Positions 16,193 to 23,356 of a DNA stretch of 64,000 bases are shown one piece after another. The notes under the pieces are model-generated. The model saw only the letters and a program-made list of their open reading frames with translations. It was not told where the DNA came from and searched no databases. The position numbers were made by a program, and so were the translations under genes. Position 1 is the stretch's first letter; every line of letters begins with the position of its first letter. The stretch lies in IMG/VR virus record IMGVR_UViG_3300032315_001715, positions 248,001-312,000 of that record, one strand, 5' to 3'. Origin of the DNA: a virus.

Positions 16193-16816
16193 ATGAACAG
16201 TTACTACGTGTACTCTATAACAGACCCATTAACCTGTCAACCGTTTTATATCGGGAAAGGTTCAAAGAAACGGGCATGGTCACATACATCCAAAGATGCT
16301 AAATCAAAACGGGTTAGGGATAAAATCTCGTCAATACGCAAGCGTGGTCAAGAACCAATAGTTGGTATTATACAGGATCAGCTTGACGAGGACGCTGCAT
16401 ACGAATTAGAGAAATCATTGATTTCTAGATATGGTAGAAAAGACTATGATCCAAACGGAATTTTAATGAACATCTGTGAAGATAGTCGTCCCCCAAAGAA
16501 AAAATTTCAAACTTTGGAAACACGACGGAAGATTTCTCTAGGAATGCAGGGAAAGAACAAAGGTAAAACTACCTGGAACAGGGGTAAGAAATTTTCTAGA
16601 GGTTGTCAGTCTAGAAGCCAAACAACTAATATTATGAAAACGAGAATACTCAATCTTATGAATAGATTGTGGAGTCATTACGAAACTATTAATGACTCCA
16701 CAATCAAGCTTTCTAGGCAACAAGGTATCATTGCAAACAATTCACCCATATCCGAGGCTGCGATAATACATTTCTTTGGCCGCGCTATCATTCGTAAGGA
16801 AGATATTCTCCAGTAA
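16193..16816 (+). CDS. GIY-YIG homing endonuclease inserted in RNA ligase gene
   Basis: 207 residues. YYVYSITDP and PFYIGKGSKKRAWSH (residues 4-31) are the GIY and YIG motifs with the following catalytic Arg; a helical DNA-binding tail with GMQGKNKGKTTW (a NUMOD3-like segment) follows. It has its own GAGAGG site 6 bases before the ATG. It lies antisense between the two halves of the RNA ligase gene, and its last 29 bases overlap the N-terminal half. Composition is AT-richer than its flanks, as expected for a mobile gene. Confidence 0.9.
   Translation: MNSYYVYSITDPLTCQPFYIGKGSKKRAWSHTSKDAKSKRVRDKISSIRKRGQEPIVGIIQDQLDEDAAYELEKSLISRYGRKDYDPNGILMNICEDSRPPKKKFQTLETRRKISLGMQGKNKGKTTWNRGKKFSRGCQSRSQTTNIMKTRILNLMNRLWSHYETINDSTIKLSRQQGIIANNSPISEAAIIHFFGRAIIRKEDILQ
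16665..16705. repeat. 16-bp inverted repeat inside the endonuclease gene
   Basis: Arms 16665-16680 and 16690-16705 are perfect inverse copies (GATTGTGGAGTCATTA) with a 9-base loop, within the C-terminal coding part of the GIY-YIG gene. It could terminate or shield transcripts of the antisense ligase message. Confidence 0.75.
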
Positions 16817-17408
16817 AGTTGTTCCTGATGGCAGTCAGGATGAGATTATCTTCTGGATAATCAATTACAATCCGTTGCTTCCTTGAGACCCATTCAAAAA
16901 TTGGGGTCAATCCATTTGATAGGCATTCACGGATGAACTGATCATAGTTCGGATGATCCACGAGCCACACCTCAGCCTGCATGCTGACATCGGTGACGCC
17001 CATCTTGGTGCCCAGGCGATATGCGTCACCGATGGGAACCGGGCGGACCATGCTGCCATCCAGCTTTTCCAGGATCACATGCGGTTGACCAAGATCAATG
17101 CGATCAATCTGGGTTTCGTCGCGCTCGTTCACGTTGAAGAACTTGTGATACGGGCGAGAGATCAACTGGCCAGACTTGTCAAAGATCAGGCCACGGCATT
17201 CACGCCGGATGGCCTTGGCACGGGTAGCCTCAGCACGCATGCGCGGCGAGCCACCAGCGGTATGGACGCCCGGAAAGGTGTCAGGACCGCTCACCAGGTA
17301 GTTCACCACAAAGCCCCATTCTCGCTCGGCAATGATGAACTCCTTGGCGTCCTTGACCACGGCTCGGACCTCATCTAGATGCTGTAGCTTGGGAAATTCG
17401 TAACGCAT
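16788..17408 (-). CDS. RNA ligase (T4 Rnl1 type), N-terminal fragment
   Basis: 206 residues. Motif I is EKLDGS with the AMP-accepting Lys at 115; the upstream ECRGLIFD and ISRPYHKFFN blocks and motif III (IFEWVSRKQRIV, about 178-189) match T4 Rnl1. The reading frame ends TGEYLPYE then TGA, exactly at the endonuclease insertion. T4 Rnl1 reseals tRNAs cut by host anticodon nucleases. Full-length enzyme would be about 407 residues (T4: 374). A sigma70-type promoter stands upstream. Confidence 0.9.
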   Translation of the reverse strand: MRYEFPKLQHLDEVRAVVKDAKEFIIAEREWGFVVNYLVSGPDTFPGVHTAGGSPRMRAEATRAKAIRRECRGLIFDKSGQLISRPYHKFFNVNERDETQIDRIDLGQPHVILEKLDGSMVRPVPIGDAYRLGTKMGVTDVSMQAEVWLVDHPNYDQFIRECLSNGLTPIFEWVSRKQRIVIDYPEDNLILTAIRNNFTGEYLPYE

Positions 17409-17432
17409 GTTGCAGCCCTCTTTTGATACTGC

Positions 17433-17460
17433 ATATTAGCATCGACCCGATACAAGTCAA
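17433..17460 (-). promoter_or_regulatory. Sigma70-type promoter for RNA ligase
   Basis: TTGACT (17455-17460), 16-base spacer, TAATAT (17433-17438), on the minus strand about 25 bases before the ATG at 17408. Confidence 0.7.
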
Positions 17461-17511
17461 TGGTATTTTACGGGTTTTCTTCCTTGTATTACAGTGGGTT
17501 ACAAAACTGCA

Positions 17512-17650
17512 TCAGTCCTGGCTGTAGTTTGGTGCGCTCTTGGTGACCTGCACATCATGTATGTGGCTTTCACGAAGTCCGGCCCCGGTGATACGCCGGT
17601 TCAAGCAGCACATCGTCAAATGCCAACGCTTCCTTGATGGTGATCTCCAT
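17512..17650 (-). pseudogene. guaB: Vestige of IMP dehydrogenase gene (guaB), internal deletion
   Basis: From the ATG at 17650 (with a preserved GAGGAG site) the frame reads [20 protein letters not shown], the N-terminus of GuaB, and then stops at 17570. One frame over, the sequence reads [17 protein letters not shown] then [11 protein letters not shown] and a stop at 17512, the C-terminus of GuaB. All the catalytic barrel is missing. Both ends share CCGGCGTAT at the joint, so a deletion between short repeats, with a frameshift, explains it. The start overlaps the upstream gene stop as TGATG. Confidence 0.85.
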
Positions 17651-17952
17651 CACGTGATCTCCTCTATGATCCATTCATCAAGCACCACCTCAAGCATTTT
17701 GTATTCTCCGATGATACCGTGATCGAGATCCTTGGCACTATTGACTAGATGGTGCGTGTAATAATGCGTTCCAATCTGCTTCAGGCTCGGCCGTCTGGTA
17801 TATGCCTTGCCGTCCTTGCTGAGATTGCTCTTGATGTATCGCGGGATCAGCTCATAAACGGAAGAATCATCCGAGAGCTTGACCCTAACGTTGCGACTGT
17901 GGCAAAAATACATACCGGAAGGTAGATGCTTGATGCGATATACCGTTGGCAT
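17650..17952 (-). CDS. Conserved phage protein (hypothetical)
   Basis: 100 residues from the ATG at 17952, which overlaps the upstream stop (TGATG). It begins MPTVYRIKHLPSGMYFCHSR, a pattern recurring in T4-like phage proteins, and is basic with Tyr/His-rich middle. Function unknown. It was the gene directly ahead of the now deleted guaB. Confidence 0.65.
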   Translation of the reverse strand: MPTVYRIKHLPSGMYFCHSRNVRVKLSDDSSVYELIPRYIKSNLSKDGKAYTRRPSLKQIGTHYYTHHLVNSAKDLDHGIIGEYKMLEVVLDEWIIEEIT

Positions 17953-19133
17953 CAGACGATACCCCAAACGGTGTTACCGGCCTTGGAGTCCAGCTCAACC
18001 CTAAGATGATGCACACTAACCACGTCTTTTACATTGATGGGTATCAACGTCCCGTCCCAATATTTTCCACCAGATGTGTAATATCTATCCCGTGTGTGCA
18101 GAGTTGCATCCAAATCATAGATCCCGGTTGCTAGTTCAGCTTCCTTAATCATCATGATGTTCTTGATTCCATCATTGCCAACATGAGGTAGGCCTATACT
18201 GCCATCTTTCAACCGTATTAGGCAAGTTTTGTCAACATAAGTGCGTTTCCACGGGTCGACATCATTGCTAGCGTTGATCAGGACAAGTCGCCAGCTCTGA
18301 TCTTTGATAGGATTTGCAACCGCTAGCAGGATATCTCGATACCCACTGTGGGATAGCACACAATCAGAATTTTGGATGGCTTCGTTGGCGATGATCTCTG
18401 CCTCAGCAACGGTAATCTCGGTACCACCAATCACTCTGCTGAGCTTAGGGCTGCCAAAAAAATGCAGCTCTCGACAAACGCCAGGAAGGTATGTCCGATC
18501 GGTTGTTGGCTTGAGTATCACATGCATCAGCTTGTTTGGACATTCAATCATGTTATCTTTTGATTTTGACGAGTCCCTGGATTTTTCCTGTAGAACATGC
18601 ATGCGGCCCAGGTACATGCCCTCGAACCCGTTTTGCAACACGATGTTATAGCCGATCTCAACATCCTTCCAGGATGCAGTGCTGGTGGCAATGCTGGTCA
18701 TTCTAACGGCTTCGATGTATTCCTCGCTTTCCACGGTGAGGAGAACGTTTTGTCCGCCCTGGCGTGCCCACACGCATTTGTCCAGGATCTCGCCCTTTTC
18801 CAGCGTGGTGTCGGCCAGCAGCATGCAGAGATTACCGCTGGAGATCTCCAGCTCAAATCCTCGCGGATCCTCGATGCGCCACTTGTCCTGTCCACCTTGC
18901 ATGCCGCGGCGGATATCGCCGCTCATCTTGAATCCTAGCATAGGCGTATTTTCAATCACTGAAGTTGGTAAGGATCCTTTTCGTGTGTTCGAGCACCAAG
19001 AATCCACGGTTGCCATGCGCTTCTGTGCGGCCTTGTCCTCGCCCCAGGGTGTGATGAATCCCAAGGGTATCTTGGATTCATTTCGAACCACCATGCCCAC
19101 GTAGTGCTTATTCGGTATGGTAACGCTTGACAT
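17952..19133 (-). CDS. Conserved T4-like phage protein of unknown function
   Basis: 393 residues. The opening (IPNKHYVGMVVRNESKIPLG, then ATVDSWC) and the block WRIEDPRGFELEISSGNLCM are typical of a long hypothetical protein found in several T4-like phages. It is mainly beta-structured with many Trp, Gly and acidic residues; no enzyme motif is visible. It is coupled to the small genes on both sides by one-base overlaps, in an early operon. Confidence 0.75.
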   Translation of the reverse strand: MSSVTIPNKHYVGMVVRNESKIPLGFITPWGEDKAAQKRMATVDSWCSNTRKGSLPTSVIENTPMLGFKMSGDIRRGMQGGQDKWRIEDPRGFELEISSGNLCMLLADTTLEKGEILDKCVWARQGGQNVLLTVESEEYIEAVRMTSIATSTASWKDVEIGYNIVLQNGFEGMYLGRMHVLQEKSRDSSKSKDNMIECPNKLMHVILKPTTDRTYLPGVCRELHFFGSPKLSRVIGGTEITVAEAEIIANEAIQNSDCVLSHSGYRDILLAVANPIKDQSWRLVLINASNDVDPWKRTYVDKTCLIRLKDGSIGLPHVGNDGIKNIMMIKEAELATGIYDLDATLHTRDRYYTSGGKYWDGTLIPINVKDVVSVHHLRVELDSKAGNTVWGIV

Positions 19134-19384
19134 TATTCGTCATCTCCGTTGTCGCCGATCATCTGCAAAAGAAAGGCGTATTGTTGATCCAACTCTTCAA
19201 TCAATTCAAGATACGGTTTGGCTGCTGCCGAGGCAGCAGCCTTCTTTGCTTGATTCATCTCGGCAAGCAGCGCTTGCTTGTCATTCCACATGACCTTGAG
19301 GCTCTCGTTGGTGGCAATGGCCCTGGCTTCGCTGCCGCCAACCGCAGCAATGTTAGCACGGATCCTGTTTACTAGATCGGTCAT
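19133..19384 (-). CDS. Small helical hypothetical protein
   Basis: 83 residues, nearly all helix, with an Ala/Lys-rich centre (MNQAKKAAASAAAKPYLEL) and an acidic C-terminus. Probably a coiled-coil or small regulatory protein; no family recognised. Its stop overlaps the next start by one base. Confidence 0.6.
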   Translation of the reverse strand: MTDLVNRIRANIAAVGGSEARAIATNESLKVMWNDKQALLAEMNQAKKAAASAAAKPYLELIEELDQQYAFLLQMIGDNGDDE

Positions 19385-19414
19385 TATGCATGATACCTAT
19401 CATACTTGGCGGTG

Positions 19415-19843
19415 TCAAAATCTATGGAACAATTCTTTCCAGGCATGGCTGACTCCGCTGAAAAGAGGTTCAGGCAATGCGTGAAAATCACGAACAAACA
19501 TGATATCACTGGCCTTGTTGGGCTCCATGATCCTCGGGGTCTGCATGGTCCGTCCGTAACAATACAGGGTGATGTAGTGCTTGCCTGGGAAGAAATCCTC
19601 GGTAAAGATCCCGTCATTATTGCACCAATCAAGGGATACTCCGAGTTCTTCAAAAACCTCGCGCCGAGCACAGTCGAACACCAGTTCTCCAAACTCTAGA
19701 TGACCGCCTGGGAAGCTCCATTCGCCGGCACCATGGCTGCCCCGCCTCTTGAGCAATACCACGCTCTGTTGGCAAAGCACCATCACGCCGACACCGATCC
19801 GGGCCTGTGGCTGTTCAATCACTGGAAAACAACTTCCGTCCAT
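19415..19843 (-). CDS. Nudix hydrolase
   Basis: 142 residues. The Nudix box GX5EX7REUXEEXGU is exact: G47, E53, then REVFEELGV (61-69). Nudix enzymes cleave nucleoside diphosphates linked to another group. The layout resembles bacterial Nudix proteins that act on dNTPs or on nucleotide sugars, and the substrate here is open. The first codons overlap the upstream gene by 25 bases. Confidence 0.9.
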   Translation of the reverse strand: MDGSCFPVIEQPQARIGVGVMVLCQQSVVLLKRRGSHGAGEWSFPGGHLEFGELVFDCARREVFEELGVSLDWCNNDGIFTEDFFPGKHYITLYCYGRTMQTPRIMEPNKASDIMFVRDFHALPEPLFSGVSHAWKELFHRF

Positions 19844-20049
19844 TGGTTGAATTCCCCATGATCGGATGGAGATAACACGATTTCTCGTCCAAGATCCTGC
19901 TTGAGATTGTACGCGATTTCATCAGCAATTTGCTCACTCTTGACCATCAGTCGATCGTTGGACCAGACGATGTCGCCGGTGTTCCATTCTGACGTGTACC
20001 AACCACTCAATGAGCTTGAAATCTTGTCCTGTGCTCGCTTGGAAAGCAT
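19819..20049 (-). CDS. Hypothetical small protein
   Basis: 76 residues. Contains TSEWNTGDIVWSNDRLMVKS (about 19-38) and a C-terminal helix-strand. No family recognised. It follows the previous stop directly and overlaps the Nudix gene, so it is part of the same operon. Confidence 0.55.
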   Translation of the reverse strand: MLSKRAQDKISSSLSGWYTSEWNTGDIVWSNDRLMVKSEQIADEIAYNLKQDLGREIVLSPSDHGEFNQWTEVVFQ

Positions 20050-20325
20050 TTAGTCCTCCTGATGCTTGTAATAGGCATCCATGATCATTTTCAATGCCTC
20101 CGGATGGTCCTCTCCCTGAACGGTTGAATCAATGTATTCTAGCTCGTCAATTTCACTGGGTTCGATGGCATTGAAGTTTTCAAACATAAACGACTCGGCT
20201 CCCATGCGTTCGACAAATGAGGTTAGCCACTTCATCATCTCAGGATCAATTTCCGGATTTTCCGGTTGATCCATGCGGATGTAGATGATCTTTGGGCGGA
20301 AATTCGAAGGATCTTCTGGTTCCAT
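20050..20325 (-). CDS. Hypothetical acidic protein
   Basis: 91 residues, strongly acidic (many Glu/Asp, for example IEPSEIDELEYIDST). It is the first gene of a run behind a promoter at 20346-20374. No family recognised; an acidic DNA-mimic role cannot be excluded but is only a guess. Confidence 0.6.
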   Translation of the reverse strand: MEPEDPSNFRPKIIYIRMDQPENPEIDPEMMKWLTSFVERMGAESFMFENFNAIEPSEIDELEYIDSTVQGEDHPEALKMIMDAYYKHQED

Positions 20326-20345
20326 GAATAGTTCTCCTATAGTTT

Positions 20346-20374
20346 ACTTTAGCACACGACAAATGATCATGCAA
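20346..20374 (-). promoter_or_regulatory. Sigma70-type promoter
   Basis: TTGCAT (20369-20374), 17-base spacer, TAAAGT (20346-20351), followed by AGGAG before the ATG at 20325. Confidence 0.55.
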
Positions 20375-20390
20375 GACCTTTGATCATCGA

Positions 20391-20861
20391 TCACGGCAAA
20401 GTGCCGTTAAGAGCGATGGCTGTCACGGCATTGAACGGACTACCGTTGATAAGCTTGGTACTCCATACCAGGTAAACCAGAACGTTTCTCTGAGAATCGA
20501 AGAATCGGGTGATCCTGGTTTCCTTGAAAAATACCGAGGTTCGTTCGGTGAATACCAGCTCACCGACCCGGCTTCGGTTGATGTTTCCTGTGATGCGTAT
20601 CGGTCCGGTAGCCCGGCATGCAATGCTAAATCGGCTTGGGTCCTCTGCCAAACCTACCATTCCTGCAAGCCCTCCGGCTTCTGCCCGGCTGAGATAGCAA
20701 CTCACTCCTTCGACCTTTGGATCGTCGAATCGCTCGACCACCACTTGATCGTTTGACCCTAGCATGCGCCAGGTGGTCGAGACCTCTCCGATCCTCTGCT
20801 GCGCCAGTGCAGGCAAGGCAATCAACGCCATGGCTGCCGCGGCTAAAATACGCTTGTTCAT
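20391..20861 (-). CDS. creA: CreA-like periplasmic protein
   Basis: 156 residues from the ATG at 20861 (GGAG 5 bases upstream). A signal peptide (MNKRILAAAAMALIALPALA) is followed by IGEVSTTWRMLGSNDQVVVE and FDDPKVEGVSCYLSRAEAGG. The later blocks GLAEDPSRFSIAC, VFFKETRITRFFDSQRNVL and NGSPFNAVTA follow. These match E. coli CreA along its whole length. CreA is an exported protein of unknown biochemical role. Its presence in a phage implies acquisition from a Gram-negative host. It overlaps the preceding small gene by four bases. Confidence 0.9.
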   Translation of the reverse strand: MNKRILAAAAMALIALPALAQQRIGEVSTTWRMLGSNDQVVVERFDDPKVEGVSCYLSRAEAGGLAGMVGLAEDPSRFSIACRATGPIRITGNINRSRVGELVFTERTSVFFKETRITRFFDSQRNVLVYLVWSTKLINGSPFNAVTAIALNGTLP

Positions 20862-21052
20862 TTCTTCTCCAATGCTTCTCGAATGTTCTTCATGGCTAGA
20901 TCCAGCCGGCGACGTGGCTCGTATGTTTTGGCGTAGACGCTGTTCCAATAATAGCTTGAATCGCACGCGGCCAATTCACCTTCCGTGGCCGTTACGGCGG
21001 AGATGGCTAAATCGAGCTCGCGCATCAGTGCATTAACCTCAGCGTTGTCCAT
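20858..21052 (-). CDS. Small helical hypothetical protein
   Basis: 64 residues from the ATG at 21052, which overlaps the upstream stop (TGATG). Helical throughout (VNALMRELDLAISAVTATEG) with one Cys. No family recognised; coupled to creA. Confidence 0.55.
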   Translation of the reverse strand: MDNAEVNALMRELDLAISAVTATEGELAACDSSYYWNSVYAKTYEPRRRLDLAMKNIREALEKK

Positions 21053-22119
21053 CACAGCACCTTGACGATTATGCAGTTTTTGTTGAGCTTGCCATTGACC
21101 TCCCAGGTCTTGCCCTTGATGCCGCCGATCAATACCTCGAGCCGCTTGAGCGTGGTTGCTCGAATCCAATGCTGTAGATCGCTTTCGGGCTTGCGTATTG
21201 TTCGTCCGGTGCTGGTAGTTTCGTCAAAGTTAACGATACGAGCACCCTGGACGCTGAGCTTTGCTCCGGGTTTGGCCATGTAAACCTCGCAGTGTCGATT
21301 CTTGGTATTGAACACAACGGCTGCATCCGCACCAACGAGATTGGTTGGGTCAACGCTGTGGATGCCGAGATCGTCGTCCTCTTCCTTGTAGGACACCTTG
21401 CTAGCAGCTTTTTCACCCTTGCGATCCATGGTAGCTACCGTGCTGGTCAACCTACGTGCTTTTGCACCCTTTGCACCGGCACGGATGCTTGCCCGGTTGT
21501 TGAGCATGAGGTTAAGAGTCTCGGAGATGGTAGCCAGAGGCTTGATCCAGTCCTTGGTCGACTCCTCTTGCCGGGCCTCTAGGTATGCATCCTTGTAGTG
21601 TTCAACCAGTTGCTTGACAATGGCGGTCTTGGACTGCGAATAGGTTTGCACGATCTTGCGCACCTCACCTGCCAGTTCTCGCCGATCAAGTTTTCCGCGC
21701 AATACCAGGGTCTTGAGGTTGTCGATGCGACTATAGCAGTTTACATATGCCTTGATTGCCCTGGTTCGAACGGTCTCCGGGAGGTATTCCCACTCCGTTG
21801 ATGCACCAGCGTCCTTGGTATATGCTCGATCAAGTACCTCGTTGACCCGGTCGATGGACGTTAACGACAGTTTAGCACCCCTATTGAGGCAATATGCGAT
21901 CTTACCCTCAACACCGATCAAGTTGTTAGGGATCAGCGCAGCAGCCTCGGCTTTGCCCACGCTGCTTGCATATGTGATCAGCTCTTCCTTCAGCTGTGAA
22001 GCATCGATGGTTTGATGTATCAAATTGAGGATTGAAGCATACTCGGCAGCAAAGCTAGACGACGCATGGTCTAGCTTTGAGATTCGGTCGTCCATGTTTA
22101 ACGGTCCTGATTCGCTCAT
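21052..22119 (-). CDS. Conserved phage protein of unknown function
   Basis: 355 residues from the ATG at 22119. The N-terminal two thirds is helical (SILNLIHQTIDASQLKEELI, VEGKIAYCLNRGAKLSLTSI); the C-terminal third is beta (GADAAVVFNTKNRHCEVYMA, KPGAKLSVQGARIVNFD). No motif of a known enzyme. The promoter -10 element ends only 6 bases before this ATG, so the mRNA would begin at or next to the start codon; no ribosome site is visible. An in-frame ATG at 22137 would sit within the promoter. Confidence 0.7.
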   Translation of the reverse strand: MSESGPLNMDDRISKLDHASSSFAAEYASILNLIHQTIDASQLKEELITYASSVGKAEAAALIPNNLIGVEGKIAYCLNRGAKLSLTSIDRVNEVLDRAYTKDAGASTEWEYLPETVRTRAIKAYVNCYSRIDNLKTLVLRGKLDRRELAGEVRKIVQTYSQSKTAIVKQLVEHYKDAYLEARQEESTKDWIKPLATISETLNLMLNNRASIRAGAKGAKARRLTSTVATMDRKGEKAASKVSYKEEDDDLGIHSVDPTNLVGADAAVVFNTKNRHCEVYMAKPGAKLSVQGARIVNFDETTSTGRTIRKPESDLQHWIRATTLKRLEVLIGGIKGKTWEVNGKLNKNCIIVKVL

Positions 22120-22125
22120 AAACAC

Positions 22126-22153
22126 AGCATAACACACCTTACGCTATGGTCAA
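22126..22153 (-). promoter_or_regulatory. Sigma70-type promoter, leaderless arrangement
   Basis: TTGACC (22148-22153), 16-base spacer, TATGCT (22126-22131); six bases later comes the ATG at 22119. Confidence 0.7.
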
Positions 22154-22159
22154 CCTAAA

Positions 22160-22312
22160 TTATCTGACGGCTGCATAACATAGCAGTGCAACAACCAACA
22201 GCGCTATCAACGGCAATCCAAAGACGGCAATCACAGAAAATGCCAGTAGCTTGAATAAGGTTCCAAATCCGATCAAAAGACCTAGAATTAAGCAAATCAG
22301 TAGAAATTTCAT
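22160..22312 (-). CDS. Small hydrophobic membrane protein
   Basis: 50 residues from the ATG at 22312 (AGGA upstream). Almost entirely hydrophobic: two helices, FLLICLILGLLIGFGTLF and a second through AVFGLPLIALLVVALLCY. Probably an inner-membrane miniprotein. No family recognised. Confidence 0.5.
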   Translation of the reverse strand: MKFLLICLILGLLIGFGTLFKLLAFSVIAVFGLPLIALLVVALLCYAAVR

Positions 22313-22338
22313 GCGTTCACAGTCCTTTATGTTGGCTA

Positions 22339-22800
22339 TCAAAAATTGCCAGGAGCTACCTGGAGAACCCTGAGACCTCTGCTCCTGAACATATCTACGA
22401 CCCGCTGTCGATCATCCACTACCATGGTGGGATCGTAACCATCCTCCTGCATCTGATCAAGGATTTCGCCCTTGACGATGTCATCAGATCGGCTGTCTCG
22501 GCTCGGACGCATGTAGAGCTTTGAATAGAGGCCTTCGATTCCGGCCACATCACGTAACCAAGTTTCGGTGACTTCTCGATCGTCCTCACTTCTACCGCTG
22601 GCGATTAGGATAGTGCAACCAGCTGCGTGGAAGGTTCGTAACATCCACACGATGTCTGCGTGTGCAGTATCATGCTTCATGCCACGATTAAAGGCCGGCC
22701 AGTTCTTGGGCTTGCTGCGTACCCAGTGGGTCCTGTGCTCGCAGTTGGCTAGCGTGCCGTCGATGTCCCAGATTGTACAGATAGGCGTATTCCACATCAT
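22339..22800 (-). CDS. Polynucleotide 3'-phosphatase (T4 Pnk phosphatase-like, HAD)
   Basis: 153 residues. WDIDGTLANCEHR (11-23) is the HAD nucleophile loop (DxDGT). KPKNWPAFNRGM, ILIASGRSEDDREVTETWL and YSKLYMRPSRDSRSDDIVK follow in the exact order of the C-terminal phosphatase domain of T4 Pnk. The final DDRQRVVDMFRSRGL carries the metal-binding acidic pair. It would remove 3'-phosphates or cyclic phosphates before ligation. The matching kinase is a separate gene at 13142-13609, so the T4 two-domain enzyme is here two genes. Confidence 0.88.
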   Translation of the reverse strand: MMWNTPICTIWDIDGTLANCEHRTHWVRSKPKNWPAFNRGMKHDTAHADIVWMLRTFHAAGCTILIASGRSEDDREVTETWLRDVAGIEGLYSKLYMRPSRDSRSDDIVKGEILDQMQEDGYDPTMVVDDRQRVVDMFRSRGLRVLQVAPGNF

Positions 22801-22942
22801 ACAACTCTCTTTCTCATTTACAGACGTTCATTGGATTTTGTGTGCAGTATATCGTCGTTCATTTGCAGTGGATTATAACACACATACAAAACTCGCAATG
22901 TCATATCTTTCAAGTTTCAATTATTTCTTGTTATGAACGGAT

Positions 22943-23197
22943 TCAATTCTTATTGCGCGGCGGAGTTGTTAATTGATAAACTTTCGCCGAGTCCTCAAGC
23001 AGATCAATTTGCCGTTGCAGCTCGGTGACATCCTCTCGGTCGGCTAATCCTTGCTCTAGCTTTTTCTTGAAATATGCAATGTCGGCATCAATATCGATCT
23101 TGCCTTCGCCTTGCTTCTCGGTGATCATCTTCTTTTCTTGTTCTATCATGTCTTTCCCTTGTTTTATCGCCTGCCAGAATTTAAAATTACCGGTCAT
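22943..23197 (-). CDS. Coiled-coil hypothetical protein
   Basis: 84 residues from the ATG at 23197 (AGGAAG upstream). Charged coiled-coil throughout (MIEQEKKMITEKQGEGKIDI, then ELQRQIDLLEDSAKVYQL). No family recognised. The 140 bases after it (22801-22942) hold a possible promoter (TATAAT on the minus strand) but no gene I can support. Confidence 0.6.
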   Translation of the reverse strand: MTGNFKFWQAIKQGKDMIEQEKKMITEKQGEGKIDIDADIAYFKKKLEQGLADREDVTELQRQIDLLEDSAKVYQLTTPPRNKN

Positions 23198-23270
23198 TTC
23201 TTCCTGCAAAACCTGATCAAATTCCCATAGACTTCCTAGATTTTTCTATCGCCGCATGACGAGCAGTAAT

Positions 23271-23300
23271 CTCGCCATCGCTCGCCATCGCTCGTCATCG
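23271..23300. repeat. Three tandem 10-bp units
   Basis: CTCGCCATCG, CTCGCCATCG, CTCGTCATCG in a 160-base stretch between genes that otherwise shows nothing recognisable. Confidence 0.8.
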
Positions 23301-23356
23301 GTTGTATAGAATGCTACGGTCTTGCATGGCAAACAAACCGGAGGCCCTAGGCCCAT

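Noticed and set aside
16165-16787. Group I intron in the RNA ligase gene
   Set aside because: I could not find a convincing intron core or splice-site pairing by eye, and the endonuclease is antisense; a plain insertion is simpler. Left open as an alternative in the finding.
23271-23300. CRISPR-like repeat
   Set aside because: Units are 10 bp and directly adjacent, without spacers.
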